DNA from: Cheiracanthium punctorium
Lineage: Eukaryota > Arthropoda > Arachnida > Araneae > Cheiracanthiidae
NCBI GenBank assembly: GCA_038373885.1
Contig: JAWZYV010014451.1
Location: 62,001 to 126,000, forward strand
Reading direction: 5' to 3'
DNA: 64,000 bases
In this document: piece by piece, positions 1-13,045 of the stretch
Layout of the letters: each line of letters begins with the position of its first letter
Numbering within the stretch: the stretch's first letter is position 1
Program-made: the position numbers and the translations under genes
The notes under the pieces: model-generated
The model's input: only the letters and a program-made list of their open reading frames with translations
What the model was told of the DNA's origin: nothing
The model's database searches: none

Positions 1-560
1 TTTCTTAATAGGAATCTTGAATCAGAAAATCCAATAATAATAGTAATAAAACGTAAGAAAATTAAGAAGTTTTTTTTCAGAAACATCCATTAAAATTAGA
101 CTAAACTGCTATGAATTCATGCATTAAAGTTTTTTACAAGTATTTTTTAAAAGTACTTAACGTTTTCTTAGAATACATTAAGGTTTCAGACATTTTTAAG
201 ACTGAAAAAAAGTAAGAAAGTGAAAGAACTTTTAAAAAGTACTTTACTTCAAAGCAGTTTCAATTCTGATATAAAAATGCAATTATTAAATGTAAAAAAT
301 AAACATTATTTGAATAATCATTAAACCTTAAAATGCAGAAAATGGGGAAATCTTACTTTTTTGTTCAATAGTTTAGCACAGAAAATGCAAGTGAGAAGAA
401 TGGATTAAACTTAAGCACTTTCTTTTATCTGTACTTATTTTCACATTAAGAGGTAAATTTCGTAGGAATATAAATAAGAGAGGAAAACGAAGTAACTAAA
501 TATGATGTTTTATTTCATTCAGAAATGTAACACTTTGCTTCTGGGGTTAGCATCTTTACC

Positions 561-584
561 AATAAATAAATAAATAAATAAATA
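561..584. repeat. (AAAT)6 microsatellite
   Basis: Perfect tetranucleotide repeat read directly from the sequence. Confidence 0.9.
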
Positions 585-851
585 ATTCATATTTTGATTT
601 TGAGCAGTTCTCGATTGATCAAATTAAAAATGTAGCACTTACGATATTACACATAAAAAAGTATAGATTAATAGTGCAAGGGATAGTTTGATTTTCAGTC
701 TCAAAATGGTGGAAAGACAATTTGGATTAATACTATAATGATAATCAAAATAAATAATAATAAATGAATAGAAATTTAAATACGGTGCTTATATTTTAAA
801 AACTGATGTAATTTTTTCTTCTTTTCCATAGGAGATAAAACTTTTCTATAG

Positions 852-869
852 AAAAAAAAAAAAAAAAAA
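852..869. repeat. Poly-A run (18 nt)
   Basis: Uninterrupted A18. No coding or LINE-like sequence was recognised upstream, so a retroposon tail is not supported. Confidence 0.8.
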
Positions 870-3640
870 CTTTTATTATTTTACATACGGTTTACATCGT
901 ATTAATTGTCACGCATTCACTTTAAATGATTAAAGTCAATTTGTGACAATTAATGAATTAATAGAGAAATCACCCTTTAGTTAAACATTAAATGATTATT
1001 TTTTCATTCCAGTCAAGATTATAATATAATAATTAAATTGATATATCGCTTCGGTCTGATTGAAAAAAAAAATGAAATAAGAATACAAGAAAAATGTATA
1101 CATTTTGCCGATTTATCGTAGGTCTATTTAAAAAAAAAAAGTATTTGAGACAAATAAAGAATAAGAGAGAACAAATTAAACGAAATTTTAATATAATAAT
1201 AATCATAAAGTAATGAGAATATTTCATTATATTCGCTGTTTACATCTTTATATTAAAATATATTTATAACTGTATGTCACGCTATAGTGATTGATATGTG
1301 GTCTCATTAAATGTATAATTTTAAAAACTGCATTCTGTTAAAAATTAATTTGCCTGAAACATCGTTTAACATCATTATCTTAGTATTTGTAGCATTTCTT
1401 AAAAGAATAACGCAAATTTGAAGAGCTAGAATTATAAAGAAGTTACAAGCTTTTAGTGAACATTAAATTCAAAGTTAACATTAAAATAGTGAACATTAAA
1501 AGACCACATTTTGAAATTTATAAAATTATATTCTTAATGTGACCACCTATCAAAATCAAAGAAAAACAAAGTACAGGGCTTATTAGATTTAACCTTTCTG
1601 TCCTAGAAAACTTTCACATGCTTGTGTTGCTTGCTTACTAAATATCGCGTGTACTAGGTTGTAGAAAATAAATATATCCTTACAGATTTAGTGTATTCTT
1701 CCGCAAAACATACAAGCCATTGATGGAATTTCAAGAGGTTTAAGGGGGAGGGTTGAATCGAAAACTCTCCTCTTTTCTGGAAAATAATCACATGCAACAT
1801 GTGTAATTTTAGAAATTTTAAAATGTTATTTTTCTCTTAATTTGTCCTAAAGTGTTGTTTATCAGTTTTCCTTATAATGGCAAAATATAGTACATTACAT
1901 GCTTTTTGAAACATTCACGTATTACGTATATAATAATATATTGAACCAGTAATTAAAAATTACAGACAAACGAAAAGTATTAAATTGCAATAAATCAACC
2001 TAATAGATACTCCGATTGATGTTTGAGTGGTGTTAAAATTGTTTTCAATATTTTACTGTTCAGTGTGTCTCAGAATGTTTTCGGATTATTTGTTTCGTTA
2101 TTAACTCACAAAATACTTGTCTTCTCAATTATTCTTTAAAATCAGCATGACTGGCATCTACGACGGCTTAGTCAGTAAATCAACGCTAAGATTGCGTTGA
2201 AAATGATATGTTACTTGCAAAACAAGTAAATTATTAGATATTATATTAGTCTCACTTTCACTTTCACATTCACATTTTCTTTTTCTTCTCTCAATTTTCT
2301 TTCTATATTTTAAATATTAATTTAAGCACAGCAACATCAGTCTAAACAGCATTCTGCTTACCAAAGTTATTATAGAGGCATTAAACGACGAAAATGGTAT
2401 CTTACCATTTAATCTTATCGTAAGACACGGGTGCACACAAATATATGCAAGATTACCGCGTTTCAGAATATTTAATGAAAGTCGAAAGTTTAAAATATAT
2501 AATGGATTAAATTTTCTAATTTAACACAACTCTTTCATGTTGGTTTATATATATCCATATTAAAATGATATATTTAATTTAGTACAAGCATGGGAATTTG
2601 ACTCATCAGATCTCATCAGAAAAACTCTATCAGATTTTTCATTAAATAATGTTTTTATGAGATAGTAGAGAGAAAACTCTTAATATTTTATTACAATTCT
2701 AGCAAAAATCTATAACACAATTTACAGAAAATCAATGTGCAATTTTTATTAGCTTGTTAAAAACAGTATAAAAAACACTGTTCAAAAATTTTAAAATTTT
2801 CGTGTTCTACCAAAATAAGTAGCCATCTTTTTTAAGTTTCGGGTCGATGAATACGAAAATTGCATTTAAAATTCCCTCCTGGCTCAGATTTTTGTGTAAC
2901 TGTACTTTTTTTAATTTCGCATATAATGCCATGAAACATTATTATTACAATACTTTGAATACGTGTAAAAAGGGGGAAATAAATAAAATATGCACTTTCT
3001 ATTCTGGATAAAGCTCTGCATTGAGCTTTCTGATACAAGTGATCAAACGTTTAAAATCAGTTCCATCCAACTTCATTGGTACTGTACGTGTCAACTTGTG
3101 ACAAACTTCATTTTGCACTGTGTTTCGTATTATACATCAATTTTATGGTCCACTGAATTAGTAGCAATGTCGCGATTTTGTATAAATTTGTTTTACGGCT
3201 TAGCTATATACGGTCTGACATGAATTGTGTCCAGGAAGCGTCCTTAAACTTCTGTAGTGAAAATAGCAGTGGTACTGTACGTTGGACTTTCTGTTGGAGA
3301 TCAAGCTATATCATGGGCTCTCCACGTTCGTTGTACAACTTATTCATCTACATTAAGTACTTAAAAGTAGGGAAAAAATCTATGTGTTTAGGAGAACCTG
3401 GCGTACGTCATGAATCCCCAATCCATCTCAGTGATCGCAATTTTTGCATGCAACCATCCTGAAGAAAGGAATAAATACGAAAAGAAAAAGTTTGAATACG
3501 TCTGTCAGACACATTTTCGCAGTGGTCCAGGCAAATAGTTTAAATTCAATCTCAATTCTGATGAGCTACAGGAATGTCATTCTTTCCAGAATGGTAGTAT
3601 TATATTTCTGGGCAACATCCGTACTGAAAACTACTACTAA

Positions 3641-3730
3641 GACTTAGTGAAAGAACTGATATCTGCATATGATAAAATTGGCTGTAAGATGTCACAAAAA
3701 ATGTACTTCCCGTATTTACATATTCATTGA
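3641..3730 (+). pseudogene. 30-codon fragment of a repetitive arthropod protein family
   Basis: The frame from 3641 to the stop at 3728-3730 reads as a short peptide that includes LVKELISAYDKIGCKMSQK followed by an MYFPYLHIH segment. This resembles a repetitive arthropod protein family with a conserved 'G-C-x-M-S-x-K-(I/M)-x-F-(L)-x-S-H' stretch, which I know only as uncharacterised and multi-copy. The family normally continues past the point where this copy stops, so the fragment is dead. The flanking 3200-3640 region contains several short frames that could be earlier parts of the same protein, but I could not match them. Call rests on remembered family resemblance. Confidence 0.35.
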
Positions 3731-3849
3731 TGGAAAAGTAGAGCAATTCCATCCAGAAAATTCTAAAATTGAACAGCATTAATAAGAAAAGTGCTCAGTC
3801 CCAATGTTAGCAATTTTATGCCGCACGATCCAGATAATTGCTCCCGCCG

Positions 3850-5138
3850 TTATCCATAAACGATAGGTAGAGACTGCATGAATAAAAAAAAAATAATGGT
3901 AAATTTTTATTCATGCTATGCATGCCTGCAAGTTATTTGTAAAAAGTAAACAATACAATTACCTGTAATCCTAAGCCAGAAGGCAATACCAAGAAGAATT
4001 CTGGTGGTCAGAAACTCAAAATCTATAATTTGTACTCAGTAAAAATTTTACTGTTGAAAGGATTTTTTTTTTCTTAGAAATGCTGAATTTTATATCTTAT
4101 TCCAGTTACATATATTGATGTTATGAAAGTTCAAAAATGGGTAGATTGAAATAATGTTTTATCTGTTGCCTATCTAGGTATTCAAAATGCACGAAGTAAA
4201 TTTTGAGCAATTAAAATAAAAATACTCCAATTCCCATATTCTATAATAAAGTAAAAAAAGAAAACCGAATTCTCTAAAACTTTCATAACGTGTATGAGAA
4301 CAACAGAGTAGAATACAGTTATGAAATGTATTCAGTGCAAATGTAAAAACAGAATCATCTCTTGAATACCATTACCAGGAAATAAACAGTTGTTTTGTAA
4401 AATACGAGTAAATGTTATAAATGACATTACTGATTGTTTCTAAGTTCAATGTATTTAAACTCACATTTATCGTCTGTAATTTACTACCGGTAAGCAGCAA
4501 AAATACCTTTCACTTATATCTCTCATATTAGGCATCATTGCAAATATATGGATTTTCCTCTTATAAATATCAACGATAAATGGCATGGATAAACATCATT
4601 TCTGTGTATTTGAATAAAGAGTGTGTGGATGAATGCCATTATTCGTTTATTTTCTTCATACGCAAGAAACAATTATGATAAATGCGTTCTAGTAAATGTT
4701 ATGACAGTATACATTTTACTATTTTCATTATTTACACTATTTATTGGAAATAAGGTAGCAATTCATTTTGTTATCTGACAGGGATTGATTATTAATCCGA
4801 TAGCAATGGATAAAGCGACATTGTCATTGACAAATATCAATTATATGCTCACATATCCATGGCTACTATTGTTCTTAAAGTTTTGTGTATGTTTTAATGG
4901 AATTATTTCTTTGTATAAACTCAATGAAATTGTTTTAATAAAATTCAAATAGTTTATTTTCGGAAAGAAGTTCATTATTATATTACTTTTAAAATATTTA
5001 AAATAATATATGAGTGTTTAGATTAATTCTTTTATTTTTGAATAACATTAATCATATAAAAACAACCATCTTTTTCAAATATAATTTTCATAGTTGTAGG
5101 CATTAATATGTAATACGCCAGTATATACGACTGGCGCA
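3850..5138. other. AT-rich stretch, nothing recognised
   Basis: No coding frame, tandem array or inverted repeat of note. Confidence 0.5.
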
Positions 5139-5158
5139 TGTGTGTGTGTGTGTGTGTG
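5139..5158. repeat. (TG)10 microsatellite
   Basis: Perfect dinucleotide run. Just upstream is a 7-bp stem hairpin (CGCCAGT at 5116-5122, ACTGGCG at 5130-5136). Confidence 0.9.
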
Positions 5159-5313
5159 TATAGGTGGGGGGGGGCTGATACAAAAAAAAAATTGAAAACT
5201 TTTCACCTTTTAATTACTCCTTGTCACCGAACATGAAAAGATGAAAAACTACATTGTTCCCTGAATTCAGGGAATGTGATCTAGAAGTATGAGTGATTTA
5301 TGAAAAAAAAGGT

Positions 5314-5684
5314 GGGTATAGGACCGTTGTCCTATCTATAGGACAGTTAGAAAACACGTGTCACATCTCTGCAATATTTATATTTTTCTCATTGTTATTC
5401 TTAATGTTTTGAACAACACTGATTATTCATTAAAAAATTACTTATATTTGTTTAGGGAAAAATATTTTTTTATTATTTAATGACTTATAGCTATGAAGTT
5501 TTTTAGGTGTAAATTTAACGGGATTTTTTCCATTAATACTTTTTTACCAAATTTCAGTTTTTCTTATTAATATATTAAACTTTGCCTATTCGCTGTTATT
5601 TGAAGTTTTTTGTCAATTTTAATTTATTATTTTATTTTATCCGTATTTAACTGTCCTATAAATAGTACGGTGGTCCAATATGGG
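5314..5684. mobile_element. Small MITE with ~34-bp terminal inverted repeats
   Basis: The left end (5314-5347) starts GGGTATAGGACC and ends CTATAGGACAG. The right end (5650-5684), reverse-complemented, starts CCCATATTGGACC and ends TATAGGACAG. The repeats pair over about 34 bp with several mismatches and enclose about 300 bp of AT-rich non-coding DNA. TTAA follows the right end but not the left, so the superfamily is undecided. Confidence 0.55.
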
Positions 5685-5689
5685 TTAAT

Positions 5690-8600
5690 TTGTTTGAGAT
5701 ACAATATACGTGAGATATAACTCCTTCATTCGATTACTTTTTCTAGCATGTCTCAGATTACATGCGAAGTATCATTAATACTCTTTTTTTAAACGCTTTC
5801 TCTTTGCTTATCTACTGTTTTTCAAAGTGCTTTATTCATTGTCCATAGTCTATATTTCCTATTTATATATACATAATACATGAAAATGATTTTAAAAAGC
5901 TCTGTGCCAGTAAAAACCTCGTTAAAAAGTCATAGTCATTCTGAAAGCAAATAAAAATAAAATAAAACAAACTGGGGTGATCAATAATCCTTATACCTCA
6001 CACAATTTCTGTGCTTTTCCTGCTGCCTTGTCCTTTCGATAGAAAAATACGATGACAAATGTATATACCCTTGTACATACTATGACAGAATACATGCTCC
6101 TTTATTTCCAATGCTTCATATAGTTTCTTGAATGGAGTTAAAGCAATTCGTTTCGCCCTCCGAGACCAATTGATTATTAATCTTCATTTAATAAATACTG
6201 CAGTGTTGTCATTTGTGACAAATCTTCAACAATTCCTCCCAAAGCTATTATTATTGTCATTGTACGAGATATATATATTTTTTTTGTAATGGGGTCCCAT
6301 TTTTGTTGGCTTAAAGGATGAAAAGCTGAGTTGGGGGTGGGGGTGGGGGTGAGTTTTATTTTGTCGAGTTACTTTACAATTCCATTTTAAAAGGAATGGA
6401 AAAATCTATGCATTAATATGGAATGAAAATATGTTTTCAGGTATGATTTCTTCCCTGGATCAAGGTTTTTCAGTTTTATTCTTTAGTCTCTTTTTGAAGT
6501 ATATTTAGTTTTACACCTCAATTCATTAGTTTGAACATATTAAAGTTCTTAAACCAAAATCGTTATCTGCCAAAGTGGATCAGAAATAAATGAAATTCTC
6601 TTTTTTTAAGAATAAACTTGTAAAATTGTTTGGTAAATTAGTGAATAGTTATTCATATTTTATATCTACATTACCTAAAATTTACTATTTGTATTTTTAT
6701 CTAATGAGTAAACCTAGTAATTTTTTGTTTGTCTTGTGTATAATGCGGTGCGATAATGTATTTTGGCGCCTTGGGAGAAACACTTATTTATAAAAAAAGG
6801 CGAAAAAATAATTTTGAATTATCAATAAAAGTAACGTGTGACTAACAGTAACTAATAACATTTTTCATTTTAATCAGTAAATATATGTTACAGAAATTGT
6901 AAAATATGACGTAAAATTTGTCCATTTAAGTATATTTTAATGTATAATTATATTTAATTGAAATACGATAATGAGTAACGAATATAAAACTGCTCAAGAA
7001 TTGATTTCGTATAATCGCTTCCTATAATTTCTAAATCACATTGAATATCTTATTTTAATATAATTTTCATTATGTATAAAAATGCATTTATAGGTATAGG
7101 AAGTACTATTCATTTAACAAAAGACTTTGTACTACATACAAAGGACCTTTTACTACATACGGACTATGTTAATACGATCCCTTATGTTTTTTTTTCTGCT
7201 TACTACATTTACTATTTTATTTAGATGATTTTTTCTAATTTTTATGTACTTTTCCTTTCGGAAAAACTTTATTTCTATTTTTGCTATATGCTAATAAATT
7301 TAGTACTTTTTTCAAACAAGAGCACTTTGAGATACACATGAATTGCATTTATATGTTTATGTATACTACTTTAATATTTTAAACTGAAAAGGGGTGCAGA
7401 ACGTTTTCTTTATTTTATCTTATATTTTATTATTGCATTAAGCTTGATATTCAATGGTTATGAATTTCAGATGTCTCTAAATGAATTACTCTAATACAGC
7501 GATAATACTTGAAACTTCATCCAAATTGTTCCATGTATTTTTGCTAGTAATATTGCATGATTTAATACTGGTTTTTAAGAGTCAATTTCTTAGAAAATTC
7601 GCTTTATGATCCTATTTTACCCTAAATAAATACTTGGTCCAAGTAGATTGTTTGATGCCGAGTAGAATTGTTTCAATAAAAAAGAAAAAAAATATTATCT
7701 TCATTTAAATAATCATACCTTTTATAAAAGTGACTGAAAAAATTTTAAGTAGCAAATTTTAATGTTGAAAACCTGCATTTTAATAATAAATTCCATAATG
7801 CATAGACGAATAAACAGAACGGTAAAGCTTTCTGACAGAATATCATTTTAAAAATCGTTCAAGTTCATGAAATCAAACACACTTCACAGCCAATTCCACT
7901 TACTCAAACTAAACAGGTATTGTTCTAAACTTCTCTTGTCAGACAAAAGGACGCTATATAATTATGAAATTAACAAACATTTATTGGAAAGTGCTTCAAC
8001 TACAAATTGTACTTGTGCGAATGGATATCTTCATTTGAATACGCTTCACCGATTACTTCAAATTTTAAAGCATTGTTGTAATTATGTTTGACGACAAATA
8101 AATATAATTATTTCACAGTTGGATTGAAGCTTATTGAAGTTCTGAATTATAATTAACTAGGGCCATTCAATTATGAAAGTACTTGTAAAACTTCTTACTT
8201 ATTAACAAATGTTCAACGTTTAAACTGTCAGGCTTCCCGATTTGCTGTTTCGATCGAGAAATACAAATCAAAACTAACACTTGTGTTGCATACTATTTTA
8301 TGGATTCTCAAACGCAGCAAATTGTGCCCCCGTGGCATTTAAAATTATGACACAAAATACTTATGCGAAACATGTTATGTTTTAAATATAATTTCCTTAT
8401 ATTGCAAGAATAAATATATTTAATATCCGCAAGCTTGATGAATATTTTAATGCTATTCAACAGAACAAGTTCTAAATTAAATAAAAATAAGTAAAAAAGT
8501 ACTTATTTGTTTTCATTCATGTATGAAATTACTTTAAATTCAATTAATTTAACATTAATGAAAGGAAATTTACAAAATTATACATATATATGCATATGTA

Positions 8601-9840
8601 TATATGTATATATATCTCTCTCTGTGTGTGTGTAGTATGCATGTGTATTTATAAATTTTAATTAAATATATTAAGGACTTTTCATAGTTTTTAGAATTAA
8701 ATGCTGTGTTGAAGTATAATTAAATATCTGGTTTATTTTATAAACTGTCAAAAAATGTGTATTTCAATTACCTACTTCATAATGTTGCATGTTTTTAAAG
8801 ATATTTCTAAATTTACATCATAATTAATATGTGTCTGATGATTTATTAAAATAATATTACACTTAATCAAACTTAGTTACATTTTATAAAACATACATTT
8901 GAAAATTAAAGTGCATTACTTTTAGAATGTTTTAAAGGAATATTTAAGGAAAAAAATAAGTAGTTGATAGTATTTTGTATCAAGAATTCGTAAATGCTTC
9001 TGTGATTGAGGTATTAAAATTTTATATCACATTTCTAAAAGAGCATGCTGACCTACTTGTTAAATCTTTTACTGTTATTCGGACTCTCTGTTTGAGTGTA
9101 GAATGTAAAAACCTGTCTTTTGTACGAAGAATATATATCAAATTCGACTTGTATTGCACTTGCGTATACTATACTTGCGTAAAACATACATTTTTCAGAA
9201 ATCTCGAGAAAATATTTACTCACATGGGTTGTATTTTGTGTCGGAGAAACATTTTCGTGGTCCTTTCCATGCTTCAAAATCAAATAAAAATGGAGGATAT
9301 TTTTTTACGTCAAAGTCATTCATTTTTCAGCTGGTAAATGTTAGATACCCGTCAAAGCAAAGAAATTCTATATACTAAACTTCCCGTGGCCGCATATTTC
9401 AAATTTTAAAAATAAGCACGATATAAACGTATGTTATAAGGTTTTTCTATTTTCAATTTCTTCAAAATGAAATATATATTAAATTTAAATTATATTAGTA
9501 TAATATATATTAGTCTTTTTATATATAATATTATATATAATTATATATATATATTAAAAGACGGCAGCTTTTAAAAGTTAGGCAATTTGTGGAAAGTTTT
9601 GCTCATTTTAATTTAATTTTGTTATTCGAATAGGATGACTTTTTTAAGGCAAGCTGTGATTTAGAAACGAAAATTGATATTTATGTAAGCATTAAAAATG
9701 ATTAAATGTTGATCAAACACCAAAACTATTGCAGTAAAACTATCGTAAAATATTGTAAAAGCGAAATAACATGTGCACGAAATAGAGTCAATTTGTGTGC
9801 ATAACGTGATTTCTCATGAGAACGAAGCATATACCCTAAT
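5690..9840. other. AT-rich stretch without recognisable gene
   Basis: Contains a (GGGGGT)3 run at 6333-6350, mixed TA/TC/TG simple sequence at 8579-8633, and a palindromic TA-rich patch near 9475-9560. Long open frames near 9.0-9.4 kb show no domain and overlap each other on both strands. Confidence 0.5.
8579..8633. repeat. Compound TA/TC/TG microsatellite
   Basis: Alternating TATATG blocks followed by TCTCTC and TGTGTG. Confidence 0.8.
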
Positions 9841-9841
9841 G

Positions 9842-9895
9842 GCACAACTAGTTAGTTCACTGGACCTTAAAAAACGTCGTTTGAACTAGTTGTGC
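9842..9895. repeat. Inverted repeat, 12-13 bp arms
   Basis: GCACAACTAGTT at 9842-9853 pairs with GAACTAGTTGTGC at 9883-9895. It lies beside the LTR-like block that follows and may belong to that element. Confidence 0.5.
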
Positions 9896-10049
9896 TGCTG
9901 GGATATACATTACACTAAACCAAGACCACAGAATCATACAGATATTCTCGCAGCGTGTTGAGGCAGAGTTAGTTTCCTGGATTCGTCGTTCTAAAGTCCA
10001 GTAGGTGTAGAAAATTCTAGAAAAGAGTCCACTTATCAACATGCAACAC

Positions 10050-10520
10050 GAAGTTTGTGATTTCTAACACTTCGTCGAACGATCTGCTGTACAAAAATCA
10101 CAAGCACAGTCCGACAGTAATGTGCTTTTACCGGTACGCTTAGTACAGAAACTTTCACAAATGTTGTATTTATCTCACAAAATAAAACACTTCCACAGGC
10201 AAAAATTCAGCGAAAATATACGAGCGATTTCGTAAACAGCCCCTCAAGACTCAGGAAAGAAGAATTTACACACAGCACTTGAAATAAGGCTTAAAAGACA
10301 TGCGAAAACACCGCTTCTCTTGAACAATACAATTCTCTGCGTAACGCAGCGAACACACAATACTCACTTGAGAAACTGACTTGAATTCTCCGGCCTGTCT
10401 GCATATTTATACCCTCTGACGTACTTTCTAGAAAAATTGGGATGAGTAGAAAGACCCAGAACAATCGCGTTTTTATTACGTCATAGAAGAGAAAGACAGT
10501 AATATTAGGCTATTATGTAA
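10050..10520 (-). mobile_element. LTR-like block (minus strand)
   Basis: Read on the minus strand, this block is less AT-rich than its surroundings. It has a TATA-like TATAAATATGCAG motif near 10405-10417, a leader of some 300 nt, and an ATTTTGTGAG/AATAAAACAC region near 10175-10190. The layout looks like the promoter and leader of an LTR retrotransposon. No coding remnant, clear TG...CA ends, primer-binding site or target duplication was found, so a solo or degraded LTR is only the best guess. A host promoter plus first exon is the main alternative. Confidence 0.35.
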
Positions 10521-10544
10521 TGTTAATGCAGAAAAACTAACTTT

Positions 10545-10735
10545 ACAAGCCCCATTGGGAAAACCGCGTCAAATGACCGAAATGTCGCCAAGCTTCGCGA
10601 CTTTTAGAGAAATATCGCCAAATTTGACCCCAAAAATAAGTCCCCAAAAGTGAGGTTACGGAAGACCTAAGACCAATATTTCTCGAGATTTCTGGAAAAT
10701 GCTGTACAGACCAATACTCAAACACAATCCTCTGT
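10545..10735 (-). repeat. Diverged relative of the CGCCAAATTTGGCG satellite
   Basis: Contains ATATCGCCAAATTTG and TGTCGCCAAGCTTCG, words shared with the ~86-bp units at 24431-24688. A minus-strand frame gives the same GQIWRYF / RHFGH-type peptide that the satellite gives, as expected if this is an older copy. Confidence 0.5.
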
Positions 10736-10739
10736 ATAT

Positions 10740-11483
10740 TGTGTTCTTGTTGACCGATTTTGATGAAACAAAAAACAAATTTTAACTATTTGACTCGTAA
10801 AATACGAATTTTAAACTATTGTAATCCTCGGAACAACGAGTTGTACCGAAAATTCGTAAAAATATTAAAATAATTTTTCATTTCTGCTCAAGGAACTTTA
10901 TAAAAGCATCTTCTCTGATAGAAATGTTTGGATATCATACTTTAACATCGTTTTCATTAGAAATGTGCATAGCGTCACACAAATTCATTGCAATATTTGC
11001 TCACTAATTCTCATATAAAAATCGATTGTGTCATATAATCCTAGGTTTCTCATCAAAGAAATCTAATTTGTCTAAGCGGTTTTAAATAATCCCTTTTGAA
11101 TATTTTATTAACTCATTTAATTCTCATGAAAACATTATAATGGAATTTATTCTGACACTCATTAACTGCTTATTTTATGGAAATCTATGGTTAAAATGCA
11201 AGATGTGAAATGCTTGTTTGTGTTTGAGAGTCTCTTCATTGTATAGCGCCAAGATGGGCGGAAAGATATTTTTTTAATTAGAATTTGATATTCTTTTTCT
11301 CAGTTGTATTCGATCTTTAATGCGTTATATTTAACACCTGCGTTAATTACATCTACAGTAAAGCACCTGCATCTGCACTAAAAATCTTTTCTGGTCATCA
11401 TATATTTATATTTTTAATATTTTTAACAATTATATTGAAATAATGAAACATTCATTTCGCTCTATTTTAAAAGATATATATAA
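10740..11483. other. AT-rich stretch, nothing recognised
   Basis: No repeat or coding signal seen before the Helitron-like 5' end at 11484. Confidence 0.5.
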
Positions 11484-13045
11484 TCTCTACTTATTATAAA
11501 AGAAGGTGTCTGTCTGTGTGTGTGTCTGTCGGCAGCGTTACGGACAAACGGCTACACCTAGAAACACCAAATTTGGTACACGGGAAGATGTAAATATGTA
11601 GTTGTGCACCTCGAAGCGATTTTTTAAAAATTCGACCTAGATTTTTTTTTAATTTTATGTTTTATGCGATTTTTGGCATTTTTTCTCACCTAATTCGTAA
11701 TAACGGCGGAAATTACGCTCGCAGCAAAACGGCATTTGTATCATCGGATAGAGGAAGAAATTTTCTTTTAAAAACAGTTTGTTCTGAACACGTAACATGA
11801 TTTACCGATTTTTAGGAATTTTTTTACTAAACATCTGCTTCGCGATTTTTTTTCGTAAAAAAATTTTAAAACTGTCGCATCTTGAATTCTATCCGTCATA
11901 ACTTTTATATATTTTGACAAATCGTGAAACATTCTATTCTCCCTCTTTTAAAATAAAAACGAAAAAATTATGTAAATTAGATGATTTTTTACGAATTTTA
12001 AAGCAGCCTAATGTTTAGAATTTAATAGCATCAACGCGATCTTACGCCATTCATTACATTGCGATCACGGCACGAGAATTTATGTTCGGTTGTTGCCACA
12101 GAAAGGATTAAAAAAAAGGTTTTTTTCAACCAATCGAGTTTTTAAATGGGATATCAGAATTTCAATTCACCAGTGAGGATCTATGACGTCAAATGCTTTA
12201 AGATACGTAAAAATTACACCATAATTTTAACTCATTTATTCCAGTTCTATTTTCAACACAGGGAGACGATATTTTGATTAAAATTTACTGTAGAAATAAA
12301 CTAAGAAATTCACGATTATTATTATTAGAAGTGGTATTTTAATCCGGTGCTTATTTAAAAATTGAAATGTCTTCACGGTGCTGAAAATGTTCATTTTAAA
12401 AATTACAAAGTTCGTTTCAAAGCGCGATATATTAAAATTTTTCTATTTACTATTTTTATTTTTGGCATTTAATTTAGCGCAGGCGTTACCTAACATACGC
12501 ATGCAGGCTGCGAGTATAGTTTTATTTTAACGTTGAATTACGTTCCTCCATAAAGGTCCAACGCAAAGTTTTAATGATACCGTTTGAAAACAATTATGCG
12601 AAATATCGAAATTAACTACCTCAATCTACCGGGGTATCCTTTACGGCAGTCAAACAGTGACGTCATAAATTTTAAAAAATGCGTGAAATTTGTAAACTCT
12701 GCAACTCTAACGCCCTGTCACAATTAAAATGGGAATAAGTAGCTCCTCGAGATTACACAGTTTGATGTTTTTCAGGAGACAGGACTATGGAGGATATAAA
12801 AGATATCGCTATATTAGATACATGGATATTTAAAATGGCACCCCTTGGATATTTTCTCCCCACAGTAAGATGAAATGGTTTGCTGCGCTAAATACGCCAA
12901 TCTTATAAAACTATGTATAAATTAAATATATATGGAGAGTTTCCTTAATGGCAACCATTATGTGAAATGATTATTATTTATGCTAATGCGTAAATTGCAA
13001 AGAATCGCCACAGAATCACAAGATCCCATTGAGGGCAAATAATCT

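Larger units (their letters stand above)
1..3240. other. AT-rich stretch without recognisable gene
   Basis: No reading frame here shows a family resemblance. It holds an AAAT microsatellite, an 18-base A run and a pyrimidine-rich patch near 2250-2310. I see nothing else. Confidence 0.6.

Noticed and set aside
8975..9337. 120-codon plus-strand frame without ATG start
   Set aside because: Starts at a non-ATG codon, overlaps long frames on both strands, and shows no recognisable family or splice context.
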